From: Ascaphus truei
Lineage: Eukaryota > Chordata > Amphibia > Anura > Ascaphidae
Length of the DNA stretch: 64,000 bases
Reading direction: 5' to 3'
Assembly (NCBI GenBank): GCA_036426205.1
Contig: CM071568.1
Span: 118,824,696 to 118,888,695, forward strand
The translations under genes and the position numbers were made by a program. Below the pieces are notes generated by a model, which did not search any database, was not told where the DNA came from, and was given only the letters and a program-made list of their open reading frames with translations. Each line of letters opens with the position of its first letter. Position 1 is the stretch's first letter. Below, piece after piece: positions 23,370 to 35,109 of the stretch.

Positions 23370-24850
23370 ATTGAGGATCCAATATTTACCTTCACTCATC
23401 GGCATGGTCCTGCCTTTCATGGATATATCTAATGAAACCCCCTGCTCTTTGTTATGTTATGTTGCCTGATAATAATCCTGAATTGATGGCAAGCCTAGAC
23501 CACCCATCTCTGTTCAATGATAAAGTGTTGAGGTCTTGGTTCTAGTGCTTTTCCTCTCCCATATTGATTTATGGTCTTTTGTATATTTTGTAGATAGGTA
23601 ATTGGCTAATTAATTGGGATATTTGGAAATAAATTTAAATTTCTGGGGAGGATATTCATCTTAATGGAGTTGATTATTCTGAAACATGAGACAGTATATA
23701 TCCCCCATTTATGTAAGACTTTTTTGTATGGAAGGGAGATAGGGAGATCATTTAGTTGAAATTAATCCTCTGTTCGTGAAGTAATGTTAATCCCTATGAG
23801 AATGGGCCCATTCAGTTTCAATATGCAGGTATCACAAGTGGTTCAGGACATAGTGAGATTCAATGCGCGTAAGTTGGAGAAGTTTATCCTAAAGTTTGAA
23901 AATTCCCCGAAAGGGTAAATTTTCTTCATAATATTCATAATAGAAATAATGGGATTAGTAATCATGAAAAGTACATCATCAGCATACAATTCTATTTTAT
24001 GATGTTTATCTCCACGAACTATATCAGTTATATCTTGGTTACTCCTAATTCTATTTGCATAGGGATCCATTATGAGATCAAAAATTAAAGGCAGACGGGG
24101 GCTACCTTGTCTTTTACTGTTTGATATCAAAAAGGCGTTGGAGAGTGTTCCGTTTATTCTGACTCTAGCAGAGGGTTGTGTGTAAGTGCCAAAATACAAT
24201 TAATACAATTGGGGCTCAAAACCAAACTTGTTAGGATAGAATGCATACAGTATATTTCCAGATTATTCGGTCAAATGCTTTCTCAGCATGAAGGGACAAA
24301 AGCATGGATCGGACGGTCTTCATGTTACATTTGTGAATTAGAATTGTCACCCTCGATAAACCAAGTCTGATCTATGTTAATTAATGAGGGGAGAATTTCA
24401 CCAAATCTGTTCACTAGGAATTTTGAGAAATTGTTTAGGTCTGAGTTGAGTAGGGAAATCGATCTGTAGCCAGCACAGTTATGGGCATTTTTACCTTTTT
24501 ATGTATTATGGTTATGCTTGCTTCAAGCATTGTTTTAGGAACTACAGTAAGTGACCTGTTCTGATAGAGCCAAATAATTTAGTCAAGTAAGGCGCTTATA
24601 TAAAAGCAAACTTTTTATAATAAATATAGGTCAGTCTCTCTGGGCCAAGGGATTTATGTGTTTTCAATTGTTTGATGACTGTAATTACCTCATTCTCTAT
24701 AATAGGTGATTCTAATCCTTGTACGGTACTTTATAGGGGGAAATTGTGGTAGAAATCTTTAAAGAAATGAAGAAGAGACTTTACCGGAGACTGGTCATCA
24801 AGTAACGGAGGATCCATTTCTTTGGGTCAAGTTGAGGATGCATTTCTTTG
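23370..24850 (-). pseudogene. L1/Tx1-type LINE reverse transcriptase relic
   Basis: On the minus strand the order is DLNNFSKFLVNRF with INIDQTWFIEG (about 24360-24440), then RQGSPRLPLIFDLIMDPYA (about 24080-24120) and ELYADDVLF (about 23985-24010), then FRINFSNLRALNLT. These match RT blocks of the L1/Tx1 group; YADD holds the catalytic aspartates. Further 3' the frame survives in pieces such as INSIKMNILP (about 23670). Stops and shifts are many. A plus-strand relative of the same family lies at 36.5-38.4 kb. Confidence 0.8.
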
Positions 24851-24859
24851 GGTCAAGTT

Positions 24860-25525
24860 GAGAATGCATTTATTATGGTCCAGTTGAGGATGCTCTGGAT
24901 CTAATTGAGGTTGCATTGGTGCCACAGAGGAGGATGAGGAGGAGGCTGAACCTTTAATCCAGCAATGGTAAGTACACATTTATTAATTATAGGTTGTCCA
25001 TTGATTAATGTGAGTATCTGTCCCCATTGAGGGCATAGTTAACCACAGTCACAATAAATGGATTAAATGGCTACTGTTGTATTGTAATGTAATTTGTATT
25101 TTATTGTGACGTGTATTTATTTTATTGTAATGTATTTTCTATGCTTTAGAATGGGCAAAGACCTATTAGCCAAATTTGACTAATAGAGCCATTGCCCATT
25201 ACTGTGTGGGGATGGAGGGGTGGTGTATTTTGGAGGTAGAGGGGGTGGATTGTAACACCTCATGGGTGGTAGCGGAATGAGTTAACACCTTAATTAAGGT
25301 AATTAAGGTACTGTCCATTAGAGGGTATTTCAATGGTTGGGCATCAGCCCTTTATGGATGTTGGTGCCACTGAGGATGAGGAAGAGGAGAATCGCCTTCA
25401 TCCTTGCAGGGGTAATTACTACTTTTATTTACTATAGGGTATCCATTGATTTCAAATATGGTTGTCTATGCCCCGTTGATGGCAGACAGTAGGTAGCCTC
25501 AGTGAATCAATGGATTAAATGACTA
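24860..25525. repeat. Dispersed AT-rich repeat with G-rich patches
   Basis: Contains AGAATGGGCAAA...ATTGCCCATTACTGTGTG followed by a GGTGG-rich patch and a hairpin-like TTAACACCTTAATTAAGGTAATTAAGG. The same order of blocks occurs at 25860-26110, 26270-26590 (inverted), 39.7-40.3 kb and 44.7-45.06 kb (inverted). Confidence 0.7.
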
Positions 25526-25830
25526 GTTACATAGTTACATAGTAGATGAGGTTGATAAAAGACTTCCGTCCATCAAGTTCAACCTATGCTAAATTTAGAC
25601 AACAGATTTTTTTTATCATATATCTATACTTATTGATCCAGAGGAAGGCAAACAAAACCCCAGAGTCACATCATCCAATGATATCTCATAAGGGGAAAAA
25701 TAAATTCCTTCCTGACTCAAAGAATTGGCAATTGGATTAATCCCTGGATCAACATCCTTCCCATGTATACTTATTTGGTATATCCCTGTATACCTTTCCT
25801 ATCTAAAAAGATTTCCAACCTTTTAGTGGC
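25526..25830 (-). mobile_element. CR1-type LINE 3' end, minus orientation
   Basis: Reverse complement of the tail of the CR1-type LINE at 42.7-42.96 kb: GTTACATAGTTACATAGTAGATGAGG at the left edge, then TTCCGTCCATCAAGTTCAACC, TTGATCCAGAGGAAGGCAAA, AAATTCCTTCCTGACTC and TAATCCCTGGATCAACATCC. A 5'-truncated copy, as is usual for LINE insertions. Confidence 0.85.
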
Positions 25831-25849
25831 TAGTGTTTGAGATCTTTTT

Positions 25850-26600
25850 TTATTTTGATGTAATGTGTATTTTATTGTAATGAATATTTTTTATGCTTTA
25901 GAATGGGCAAAATTACTGATAGCCAGATTTGGCAAATAGGGCTATTGCCCATTACTGTATGTGGTGGTGGGCGGGGGGTGGAGGGTATTGGGGTACTTGC
26001 CCCAGGGTTGGTGATTACGCCAACCATGGGGGTGGGGGGTGAATGGAGGGTTTAACCCTTTCATTACCTTAGTCGTCAGCCACTAAGATAATGAAGGGTG
26101 GTTATTATTGAATTTCAATTGTTACAGCTGTGGGGCCCCTGGTTCTTCCCCTGCAGGTGTCCCCCATGGGCCCGCAAGTGGTACCCTTGGGCATCCGGGG
26201 GTCCTCAGGTAGTCTCCATAGGTCCCCGCAGACATAAGATACCAACTTTGTATGTCAACAAATAAACATGGCCTACATTTCAATCAACCCCCCCCCCCCA
26301 CCACCACCAAACACATACAGTACAGTAATGGGCAAAATAACTATTATCCAGATATGGATAATAGATTATTTGCCCATTATTAAACACAACATTAACCAGC
26401 AGAAATAAAGTAAATAAACACAGTTCTACTTACTACAGCAATATGATGGATGTCCTCATCACAATACTGCAGGTCCCTGTCCTCCGTTGCCAGAAAGCAT
26501 ACATACATAATAAATACAGTCTAATGGCCCTTAACCCCTTAATCACCTTAACGGTTAATAACTGCTATAGTCATTAAGGGGTTCACAGTTGAAGTGCTTA
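25850..26600. repeat. Further copies of the GGGCAAA repeat and a G-rich minisatellite
   Basis: One copy in direct and one in inverted orientation, separated by a short GGTCCCCGCAGG-type minisatellite at about 26110-26245 that is related to the one at 44.3-44.7 kb. No coding capacity. Confidence 0.65.
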
Positions 26601-27404
26601 TTACCAAGATACTAGCACTCTTTAAGAGGGTATTATATTGCTGCTCAGGTGGAATTTCCCGCAGCTGGATAAGTAGAGTCTTTATTTCACAGACTCCGTG
26701 GCTTATCTCCCCCTCCTATCCTCTATATGCATATGCATGGATTAGGATAAGAGATATGTATATGAACCTGTATGTTTTTATTTATTAGCAATACGATACA
26801 CTCAGTTTATAGCAACCCTTTATCGTGATAATTCAGAAGGGGGGATTTTGAATGGACAGGGTCACCAAGCATATCCCTGGATTAACCTCATGATTGATTA
26901 CGTGTATACACCTGACTGTCAGGGGTTCATGTGCTCTGAGTGTATGCTTCAATAAGAGTAGATGTGTTACTCACCTTTAACAGCAACTGAGCTGGATTTG
27001 TTATGCCCCTCTGAGTCACACCCTTCCATCTCTAAATACCTCCATGTACACAGTATGTCTACGAACACTCGTGTGTCAATTCCATCTGTCACTGTTATAT
27101 CCAGGTACCATTATTGAGGTACAGTAAACCTACATTAGTAGCCAATCTGTATACTAGCAACACTACGCATATTCATATACGCCTGTGTATCTTGCATACC
27201 ATTAATCAGATATACTTTTTCCGGCTCTACACACTGGAGACGTCACTGTTGCATGATTTAGTCATATGCTGTGCTAGAGCTATTTTTATCTGTGTTCACG
27301 TTCGTATCTTATGTAATTATTAATAAAATGTATTTATTTTTCTATTAGTAGAGTTTAGTGTGCGTCCCCATAGGGTTCTTTCTTTCTGTCGTGTAATCCA
27401 AATT
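26601..27404. other. No recognisable gene or repeat
   Basis: Nothing with a recognisable motif on either strand. Confidence 0.5.
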
Positions 27405-27863
27405 CCTGTCTAAGACATGTGAATGTGCTCACAAGTGATATTCTTTATTGGCTATATGCTAACGGTGAAGGTTTTTTGTCGCCTTTTTCACCCACCATAA
27501 CTTAAAATGTATATGTAAACCTACCCAGCCTAGAAATATTTCAAGGCAAGTATAGACCAACCTCACACTGATGATACCCATCAAGGTTGAAACATGTCTG
27601 TGAGTGATTTGTACTTGCTTTTCTAGTCCCATGCAGTTTTTAAAAGCTGTGTGAACGGCAATGCATCAGCTTAAATGGGCTCCATGTGAATGGATATTCC
27701 AGGCAAAAGGTGACACATTGTGTGCTCATTTGCATGTCATTTCTCAGAATCCCTTGCTGCAGTGGGAGCACTGTATGCTTGGGGATAATGGTTGAAAGGC
27801 AGGGTTGCAGACCTGTCTAAGACATGTGAATGTGCTCATAAGTGATATTCTTTATTGGCTATA
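27405..27863 (+). repeat. Hammerhead repeat unit with 52-bp terminal direct repeats
   Basis: The block CCTGTCTAAGACATG...TTTATTGGCTATA at 27405-27456 recurs at 27812-27863 with one clear mismatch, a spacing of 407 bp. The unit between is a diverged version of the ~400-bp monomer at 54.26-55.22 kb: same order of CACCATAACTTAA, hammerhead core, GTGTGCTCATTTGCATGTCATTT, CAGAATCCCTTGCTGCAGTG and GGTTGCAGACC. It is therefore about 1.1 units long, the shape expected if a tandem or circular template was copied into the genome. Confidence 0.85.
27546..27618 (+). ncRNA. Hammerhead ribozyme motif, type I, near-intact
   Basis: Core CTGATGA at 27568-27574 and GAAA at 27589-27592, cleavage triplet GTC ending at 27598. 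Stem I inner CTCACA (27562-27567) pairs with TGTGAG (27599-27604); outer GCAAGTA (27546-27552) pairs with TACTTGC (27612-27618). Stem II is ACC/GGT with loop CATCAA, but the position next to the core is T opposite T instead of G-C, a weak point. Stem III is formed by self-complementary ACATGT. Confidence 0.75.
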
Positions 27864-28690
27864 ACATAGGGCAACACGCAAAAAACATGGCGAGTTCAAA
27901 CCACTGCCAAAAGCACTTTTTTGCCACTTAGTGCATGACCCCCCTGGTCTCTTAAAACATGTATTGCCGGGATCATATGATTGAGCAAAGCAAGGAGGTA
28001 AAATAAATTGTAATTTATTCCACGAAAAGACATACACACAATGTTCCACAATTACAGTCAATATACACTAACTGGGACGGGGGCAAACAAAATAATTTGC
28101 TTCCAAAATGAAATGTTGAAAAATAAAGTCTTTAGGAGCAATCTCCCAGCAGTTTCAGTTACTCGCGAAATGGCTTGTAACTGTCCTCGGTCAGCGGTGC
28201 CAGCTGCAACCGATGTGTACTCCGACGGAGCTGCTTCCTTCGTTCTGCCAATACGATAATGGCACTTGGAATTTTATGAAATCTCTGATGAATCTGATTT
28301 CCCAATGGCCTGCAGGAATTCTTATTGGGTTCAGAACTCTATACCTAACAAGTGCAGCCAGTCTCTCTGTGGGAATAACTTTTCCCAACTATCCAGGAGT
28401 TGCCAATACTTCACAAACCTGGCAGAGAGGGCTTCTCATTCTGCTAAGGGCATGCGCGAACGTAGCACATTTGATTCATAGCATATGAGACCCAGCCCCT
28501 CTATATGGTGACAGTAAGTCTGGGCTGGCCACCATTTGCCAAACTGCCCTGACTATACACTAGAATGGGGGTTCTTGGGGAACCCCTCCCCACCTAACAC
28601 CTTAGGGACACTGAACCCTTTCAACTCCGGACTTTTACAGACTTTGTGGCATCAAGCCAGCAGGATGCCTTAAAAGTCCGGTACTGCACA
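27864..28690. other. No recognisable gene
   Basis: Overlapping open frames of 65-91 codons occur on both strands at 28.0-28.5 kb, without recognisable motifs. I see no splice-supported exon or known repeat. Confidence 0.5.
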
Positions 28691-28699
28691 TCCTCAGCT

Positions 28700-28905
28700 C
28701 ATTTACAGTGAGTCACTACACGCATACTAAGTGGGGTACTACAATAAATGAGTGTATTTTTGTCATATTGGATGTAGCATTGGGCTTCTCTGTTGCTTGT
28801 TGTATACATTTGCCACGCTCAATAGCTCTCCTTCTGGACACATATACTGCATATTTTGTGGGGGCTCTGGGGTTCCCAAAAAGAGCTTGCTGGGGTTCTG
28901 TGTGA
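28700..28905 (+). repeat. Dispersed repeat fragment adjoining the PLE relic
   Basis: Related to the 1.2-2.7 kb tandem unit and to the minus copy at 9.7-10.06 kb (TATTGGATGTAGC, TTGTTGTATAC, CACGCTCAATAGCTCTCC, AAAAGAGCTTGCTGGG). It abuts the Penelope-like coding relic directly, so it may have inserted into that element or be part of it. Confidence 0.6.
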
Positions 28906-28909
28906 AACC

Positions 28910-29505
28910 AAAGAAAGAAGGAATCCCCTTCGTAACTACCTTTAGTGTAGCATCAAGATATATTAAAAAGATTGTGTCTAAGAATTGGCATTTGCTACAA
29001 AGAGACAATACTATAGGCCATCTCTTTGGGGAACCTACTAAATTTGCTTGCAAAAGACCTAGGAACATCAAAGATGTACAGTAGAAGTTAAAATAGAATC
29101 ACTAAAGTCATGTACACAGACATTTCTTTCTAAACTTTCGGTTGGTACATTTCCCTGTCAAAGTATAATGGTGTAATAAGAGGAAGAATTTTGTTCACCC
29201 ACACACAAGGAAACAATTTAAGACTAATGGCTTTTATACTTGCCTCAGTACTTTCATTGTTTATCTCCTAAAGTGCTCATGTGGCCTTTTATACATGGGG
29301 ACGACTATTAACAGCTTGAAAGAAAGGGTTGTCATCATAAAGGAAATATTAAGAACATCCTATCTGATATCTCTGTAGCATGTCATTTTAGACTTATGGG
29401 CCATGTGAAACATTATAGAGAGGTGGAGATAGAGAAAAAATCTGGCTGCAGAAAGAAGCAAACTGGACCTACTGTATATATTGGATACTGTAGCCCCTAG
29501 GCGCC
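28910..29505 (+). pseudogene. Penelope-like element, C-terminal region with GIY-YIG-like domain
   Basis: Starts GIPFVTTFSVASRYIKKIV, then NWHLLQRDNTIG and CKRPRNIKD, a block conserved between the RT and the endonuclease of Penelope-like elements. After several stops, 29230-29330 reads FIVYLLKCSCGLLYMGTT followed by LKERV, which resembles the GIY-YIG nuclease core of PLEs (VYLLKCPCGLLYVGKT-like). A decayed C-terminal block around 29450-29500 fits too. Known role of the full protein: reverse transcription plus target nicking. The RT catalytic part is not present upstream, so this is a 5'-truncated relic with frameshifts. Confidence 0.8.
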
Positions 29506-29519
29506 TGAATGAAAGGATA

Positions 29520-30295
29520 TAATGAAATTGGTTTTTGGGGTACGGTCAGCTTTAGCTATAAATCCAAAAAATTGTGGGTGGATTATTTAGGGACACAGTT
29601 CATATCTTCTGTGGTCCCGATCCACGAATGCTATGGATTGTTTCTTTATATCTCCATAGTTCAATTTTCCAACCTGGCCACCCTTTGATAGCACAGTGGA
29701 TATAGAATCTGTGATCTTCCCTGGTGGCCTATTTTTTATTTAGTCTCTTTGCACACTGTGTGGATAATTGTTCACTTCATACAAACATGTATATTACATT
29801 TTTATATTTTGTGGTACACCTTAATATATGCTATTAATAAGACACACATTATTCCTTTTTGGAATCCATTGCTTCCCTCTGGCTGACATTATCTGTGATT
29901 CAGACAAAGAAGATGGTGAAAACCTGCCTTTGTCCTTTTGGTCTCCTTGTACCAATCTCAGTTATACTTTACAAGATGTCTCTTTAAACTGTTACACTTT
30001 ATTGTTTGGTCCTTCTGTGGCTTTAAACTAATTTATACTCAGTTAGTTTGCATAGGGTTACAATTCTAGTGCTTTAACTATGATGGGACCAGTACAAGTG
30101 TCTGTACATCTATTTTTGTTATTTTATTTTGTTGCCTGGCGACATTACATCATCGTGACCCTGTGTCATGTGCGTCAGTCGATGCTGCGGAGCGCGATGG
30201 CGTAAGACATCTATCAGGAAGTTTGGAGGCTGTAGTTGTTGCCCTGCATAAGACACAGGTGGTAGGAATTTATTGAGTAATGAGACCCCAAGTGG
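29520..30295. other. No recognisable gene
   Basis: No coding motif found. The last ~150 bases probably belong to the repeat that carries the hammerhead-like motif at 30664-30729, which continues after the MITE at 30298-30633. Confidence 0.45.
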
Positions 30296-30297
30296 TA

Positions 30298-30633
30298 TAC
30301 AGGCATACCCTGGTTTAAGGACACTCACTTTAAGTACACTCACGAGTAAGGACATATCGCCCAATAGGCAAATGGCAGCTAACGCATGCGCCTATCAGCA
30401 CGTCCTGAACAGCAATACCGGCTCCCTACCTGTACCGAAGCTGTGTGCAAGCAGGGAGACTATACAGCCTGTTACAAATGCCTTATTTACATCAGTTATG
30501 CACGTATATGACGATTGCAGTACAGAACATGCATCGATAAGTGGGAAAAAGGTAGTGCTTCACTTTAAGTACATTTTCGCTTTACATACATGCTTTGGTC
30601 CCATTGCGTACGCTAATGCAGGGTATGCCTGTA
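30298..30633. mobile_element. TA-flanked MITE (Tc1/mariner-like)
   Basis: TATACAGGCATACCCTG at 30296-30312 is the exact reverse complement of 30619-30635, with TA at both outer edges as the target duplication. The 336-bp body is non-coding; inner sequences (CACTTTAAGTACA on both sides) add a partial second inverted block. Superfamily inferred from the TA. Confidence 0.85.
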
Positions 30634-30663
30634 TATACAGTATGTGCTTCTGTTCCACAGTTT

Positions 30664-30729
30664 GTAGAGGTGTATGGTCTGAGGAATGGGCCAAAGTGCC
30701 CTGAAACGTTACGTTTGTACATGCTCTGC
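30664..30729 (+). ncRNA. Hammerhead-like motif, variant
   Basis: Core CTGAGGA (30679-30685, position 7 is free in the hammerhead consensus) and GAAA (30703-30706). Stem II GGGC (30688-30691) pairs with GCCC (30698-30701), stem III ACG/CGT closes loop TTA (30706-30714), and the triplet is GTT ending at 30715. Stem I pairs GTAGAG (30664-30669) with CTCTGC (30724-30729) and TGTA with TACA, but has mismatches next to the core. Plausible fold; activity doubtful. Confidence 0.5.
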
Positions 30730-30779
30730 TGATGGAATAAATACAGAGTAAGTTTTGCTTATATATCCTGTGTGCTTCC

Positions 30780-32431
30780 TCCATTACAACTATTCACATT
30801 ATTGTGGATCCAGCCTTGAGACGGATCAATGGAGCGTGAGCACCAGTGAGATAATTTTTACTATGTTTCTATGACTAGCGGTGTTGCACTAATTCTATAC
30901 TTTTTGTACTGTATATATTTTTTTTATGATGAGTTAAGGAAGTGAAGTAGTGTCAGTATTCTCAATCTCACTCTACATTGTTTTGTGAGCTGCTAGAAAG
31001 CTTCTCATGTCTCTATAATATGAAGCATACCTGGGATAAATATTCAAAACTGACGAACAACTGCTTTCCCTATTGAGTGAAAATATAAATAATAATATAA
31101 AAAATAATATATCCTCAAAATACCTCTGCTTCACAATATTATCATAAATAGGAACATCGTAATATTAATAATAAGGATTCTTCAAAATAATCCAAACTAA
31201 AACATATCAAATATAAAAAGTAGATTTTTTTTAAAAAAGAGCATATTTTTTAATGTAATATTTCCCTAATTAATCATTATTATTCTGAATATTTTATCCA
31301 GTTATTATAGAATTATTAAAAATGACATTGTCACTATCACAATAAATATATGGTACACAGATACTTTTTCTCCCAACTTTGTTGTTCTATCTCAAAATAT
31401 TAACCTTATGATGTGAGGGATTGAAATGGAAATATCCAAAGTGTTTCTCTACCATTTCACCATTATTTAAAAACATACTTCAAAATATAGTATCATATAT
31501 TTTTTCCACATGGTTTGCGCTACTTCGATTTGGTCAAAAAAATTATTAGGGCTGTTTTGGAGACACCCAGTATGAGGAACTGCACGGTGGAAGATTTGAT
31601 ATTAGGGTAATTATTAATATTTTATTTGTTGATATACAGTATCTCCATATCTTGGCATTATTCTGTATATTTTTTTCTAATAGCTCAGAGGTAATAGGCT
31701 TCTCTCACAGTTTAATGAAGATTCATCAGATTCTTAATATTTCTAGTTTAAAAATATTATGCAGTTTTAGGAAACTATAAGAGACTGGAAGATTGCAGGG
31801 GCTTGTGTAACGTGAGGATGCACTCAGGTGTTTTTTGTATTTTCCAATTTTTGATCATCCTTCCAATATCTCATAAACACCATTTGTTTTTAAAATGCAT
31901 TTTAATGTACTGTACTATCAGTCTTCCAATTTCCAATTATTCAACTAAATTGCAATTGTGATTCCAAAATGTAATAAAGCCCATTTTTTCTGCAGCTATA
32001 CATAGCAAAGTAGTTCAATGTTTTTAGGAGTGTTTTGCATTTTGTTTTGTGTGTTTTTTCATTAGGAGGTACTGCTGGTTTCACATTACATACAGCTCCA
32101 TCCTTATCAGCTTGCAGCTACACAATTGGCCAATGATTGTAATGTGCATGAAAACAGTAGCCCATTTGGTTTATTAGATTTGTAAAAAGTGCTTTAACTG
32201 AGTTAAAGTTTTTAAAAGGCTCCCTCCTCTTAACTTTTAAATATTGACAGCTAGAAATAGTTCAAACTATGGATAATCAATTGTTTTAGCAGAGCTGCGG
32301 TTTGCTGCAATAACTCTTGGTAAATAATCAATTGTTAAGAAAATATGCAACACCTCATTTAGTTTTTGCTGGTGCAGTAGTTTACAGCTACTTTATTGGA
32401 GAAGGCTGATATTAAGGGGACTAAGTAAAAA

Positions 32432-32474
<43 letters not shown>

Positions 32475-33225
32475 TTTTTTTTTAACAAATTGCATAAAAA
32501 AAAGTTTCATGTTAAATAATTGGTGACCTACTATATAGTATGTTGGTATGTCATTATTCGTGTTTTTACATTTGGTGTGCACATTTTGTTATTCTTTACA
32601 GTATATGGTGTATTCATTTTCATACATATGACTGCATTAAGAATTGTTTGCATCTACTTAATTTGTCTAAGACATAATTGTAGTGGTGTTTTATACATAG
32701 CCCCCTAAGTGTTTATCATACACATCAATATGCGCAATGAGTGTTTTCATAGTTCCTTTCTTGTTGAAGAATAAAAATCAATAACACTAAGAAGAAGGTA
32801 ACAGCTCTAAGCAGTTTTGTAGAGAGGCTGCAATCCTGATGAATAATGTTGCTGTCATAACAGTAGGGATAATTTAATGCTGACACTTAGCAGCATGATA
32901 AATATCTTGTCAAGCAAAGGGAGTACTGTAGCAAAGTCAAATAAAAGTACTGTGACAAGTTCTGAAATATTAATCTACTGCTATACTGTGACTGAACTGA
33001 AAGGGTGAATTTTTTTTGCAACTTTGTGCTAGTCTTTAATATCAAGATAATTTCTCAATTTAAAGTTACAGTTCGACCTAAAAACACATTGCAATTTCCT
33101 GGAATTGAAGTAAGGGAAAGCATTTCCTAATTGTATATCTTCTGTATATATGTGACCATTTCTTTCATAAATTAAAAACAGATGTAGCCCAACTTATTTT
33201 CTGTGTGTTCACGATTGAATACAGT
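30780..33225. other. AT-rich DNA without recognisable genes
   Basis: Long AT-rich stretch. An A13 run followed by (TA)n lies at about 32428-32472. No coding motif or repeat shared with the rest of the window was found. Confidence 0.55.
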
Positions 33226-33593
33226 TATGACATCTGCTGTACAGACCAACGTTTCTGAATGTCTCTCCGCTATATCATCCTAGATGACCCTCAGCCGACG
33301 TAAACTTAACATGTCAAAAACGGAGCTCCTCATATTTCCTCCCAAACCTGACCCTACTATCTCCGTCCACATTACTGTTGAAAGCACTAACATACACCCA
33401 GTAGCCAAAGTACCTTGCCTAGGGGTCACCTCTCACATTCAAAAAGAAGCTAAAACCTGCTGTTTTTTCCACAGCAATATTACAAAGATACGCCCTTTCC
33501 TCTGTTGCTTAACTGCTAAAAATCTGACAAAGGCCCTCATTCTCTCCCGTCTCGACTACTGTAACTTCCTGCTCTCCAGTCTTCCTGTCTCCC
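33226..33593 (+). pseudogene. L2 LINE relic, left part
   Basis: Diverged copy of the RT C-terminal region of the L2 at 22.2-22.7 kb: LNMSKTELLIFPPKP, KTCCFFHSNITKIRPFLCC and [17 protein letters not shown]. An internal stop precedes it and a deletion has removed part of the CLGVT...SHIQ block. It is cut at 33593 by a solo LTR and resumes at 34306. Confidence 0.85.
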
Positions 33594-34305
33594 TGTTAGG
33601 ATCGCGGCTCGGCTCCGCCCCCCTGACACAGTACGCAGCGGTGCGCGCAGACCCCTGTCTGTGTGTGCGCGCCAGCCAACCAAAACATCCATGGTGGCTC
33701 GCTCCCTGCACAGCGCCACAGCGCCTGCACTCGCTGGTGACGGCGCCCCACACCGCACTCTACCTACGCGTGCATGCCGCATGACATCTGATACAAGGAA
33801 GGCTATCAGCTGCCTCTCACCTGGAGCAAATCTCCTCTCCTCCTATTTTCTCACAGCCCTTGTCTGACCTCACTCTGTCTGCCACCTCCTGATTTGTTCT
33901 CACTCCCTTTATTTACCTTCCTGATTCCTGTGAACATTGCTGAGCATAAACTAAGGTTTTGTGCAGTGCTCACTGCTTGAAGTCTGTCTGTTTCCAGTGC
34001 TTGTCTGAACCTGTTCCTTGACCCCTGCCTGTTCCCGGACCCTCTAACCCTGAACTTCGGCTTGACTTTGGATTCCTGCTCTCTCCTCTCCTTGACCACG
34101 GTTTACGGATATCGACCTTTCTTCTCTCTCCAACCACGGACCACGGCAAGTACCACAACATACCCGAACTCTTGCACCCTGACCGGGCCTCACGACTCTG
34201 ACTACGCACTCCGGACCCGGCTCCGTTGTTGTAGGGCAGCAGTTATATACATCCCCACCTAAGCCCCACGGTCTAAGTCCTGTTTGTGGTGAGCGCAGAG
34301 TGACA
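33594..34305 (+). mobile_element. Solo LTR inside the L2 relic
   Basis: A 712-bp block starting TGTTAGGATCGCGG and ending GAGTGACA. The flanks CTCCC (33589-33593) and GTCCC (34306-34310) are a 5-bp target duplication with one mismatch, and the L2 homology is contiguous across it. It contains TTTATTTAC (33908) 31 bases before GCTGAGCATA (33939-33948), the promoter layout seen in the full-length gypsy elements, here on the plus strand. Confidence 0.85.
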
Positions 34306-34690
34306 GTCCCCTACAATCTATCATTAATGCTTGTTCCAGAATCACTTTACTCTTTCAAAAATCTGTCTCAGCATCTCCCTTGCTGAAATCCAACTCTTGA
34401 CTTCCTATCAAATCCTGTATCACAGTCAATTCTCCTCCTCACTTTTAAAGCTCTACACTCTTCTGCCCCTCCTTACATCTAGGCCCTAATTTCTCACTAT
34501 ACACCATTCCGACTCTTGCGTTCTGCTCAAGGATGTCTTCTCTCAACCCCTTTTGTGTCTAAAATCCTCTCCCGCCTTAAACCTTTCTCACTGCTCAATA
34601 TTCGACTAGCACCCCACTAGATACCTTTAAGACCCATTCTAAAACACACCTCCTTAACGAAGCATATGAGTAGTGCAGTGGCTGATTCTA
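34306..34690 (+). pseudogene. L2 LINE relic, right part
   Basis: Continues the relic: CTACAATCTATCATTAATGC, AAGCTCTACACTCTTCTGCC, GTTCTGCTCAAGGATGTC and CTCCTTAACGAAGCATATGAG match the L2 copy at 22.66-23.06 kb in order. Frameshifts are frequent, so no long frame survives. The L2 tail is absent. Confidence 0.8.
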
Positions 34691-34952
34691 TACACCTCAA
34701 GCACAATATTACTCTGACAATCTTTGACAGAGTGCAGATGCAGCGGCCATTATTTGAACAAATCTCGAAATAGAATTTCGAAATATGCCCGAGATCCTTG
34801 CGAGTTGCGCCGTGACAGGCTAATGGCCAGCCGGAGTAACACAGCAGGGGTCCCTGCTGCGTGAGTCCTACCGGGATCTGTAATAGATGCGTAGTAAGAG
34901 GCAGAATCAGTAACTCTAACTGCACGCCTCTCACAGGCGATCGCGGGGGTTT

Positions 34953-35103
34953 TATAATAATAATAATAATAATAATTGTTTGTTCTTGTATAGCGCTGCT
35001 AGTTTTACGTAGTACTTTACAAAGACATTTTGCAGACACAGTCCCTGCCCATGGAACTTACAATCTATGTTTTTGGTGCCTGAGGCACAGTGAGATAAAG
35101 TGG
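34953..35103 (+). repeat. (TAA)n tract and short interspersed repeat
   Basis: Seven TAA copies lead into TGTTCTTGTATAGCGCTGC, TACGTAGTACTTTACA and AGTCCCTGCCC..GGAACTTACAATCT. This is a LINE/SINE-tail-like block familiar from amphibian genomes. It is cut off at about 35103-35110 by the LTR to its right. Confidence 0.55.
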
Positions 35104-35109
35104 CTTGCT

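Noticed and set aside
28027..28500. Overlapping open frames of 65-91 codons as a possible host gene
   Set aside because: Both strands are open in parts, no motif is recognisable and no initiation or splice context supports a gene.
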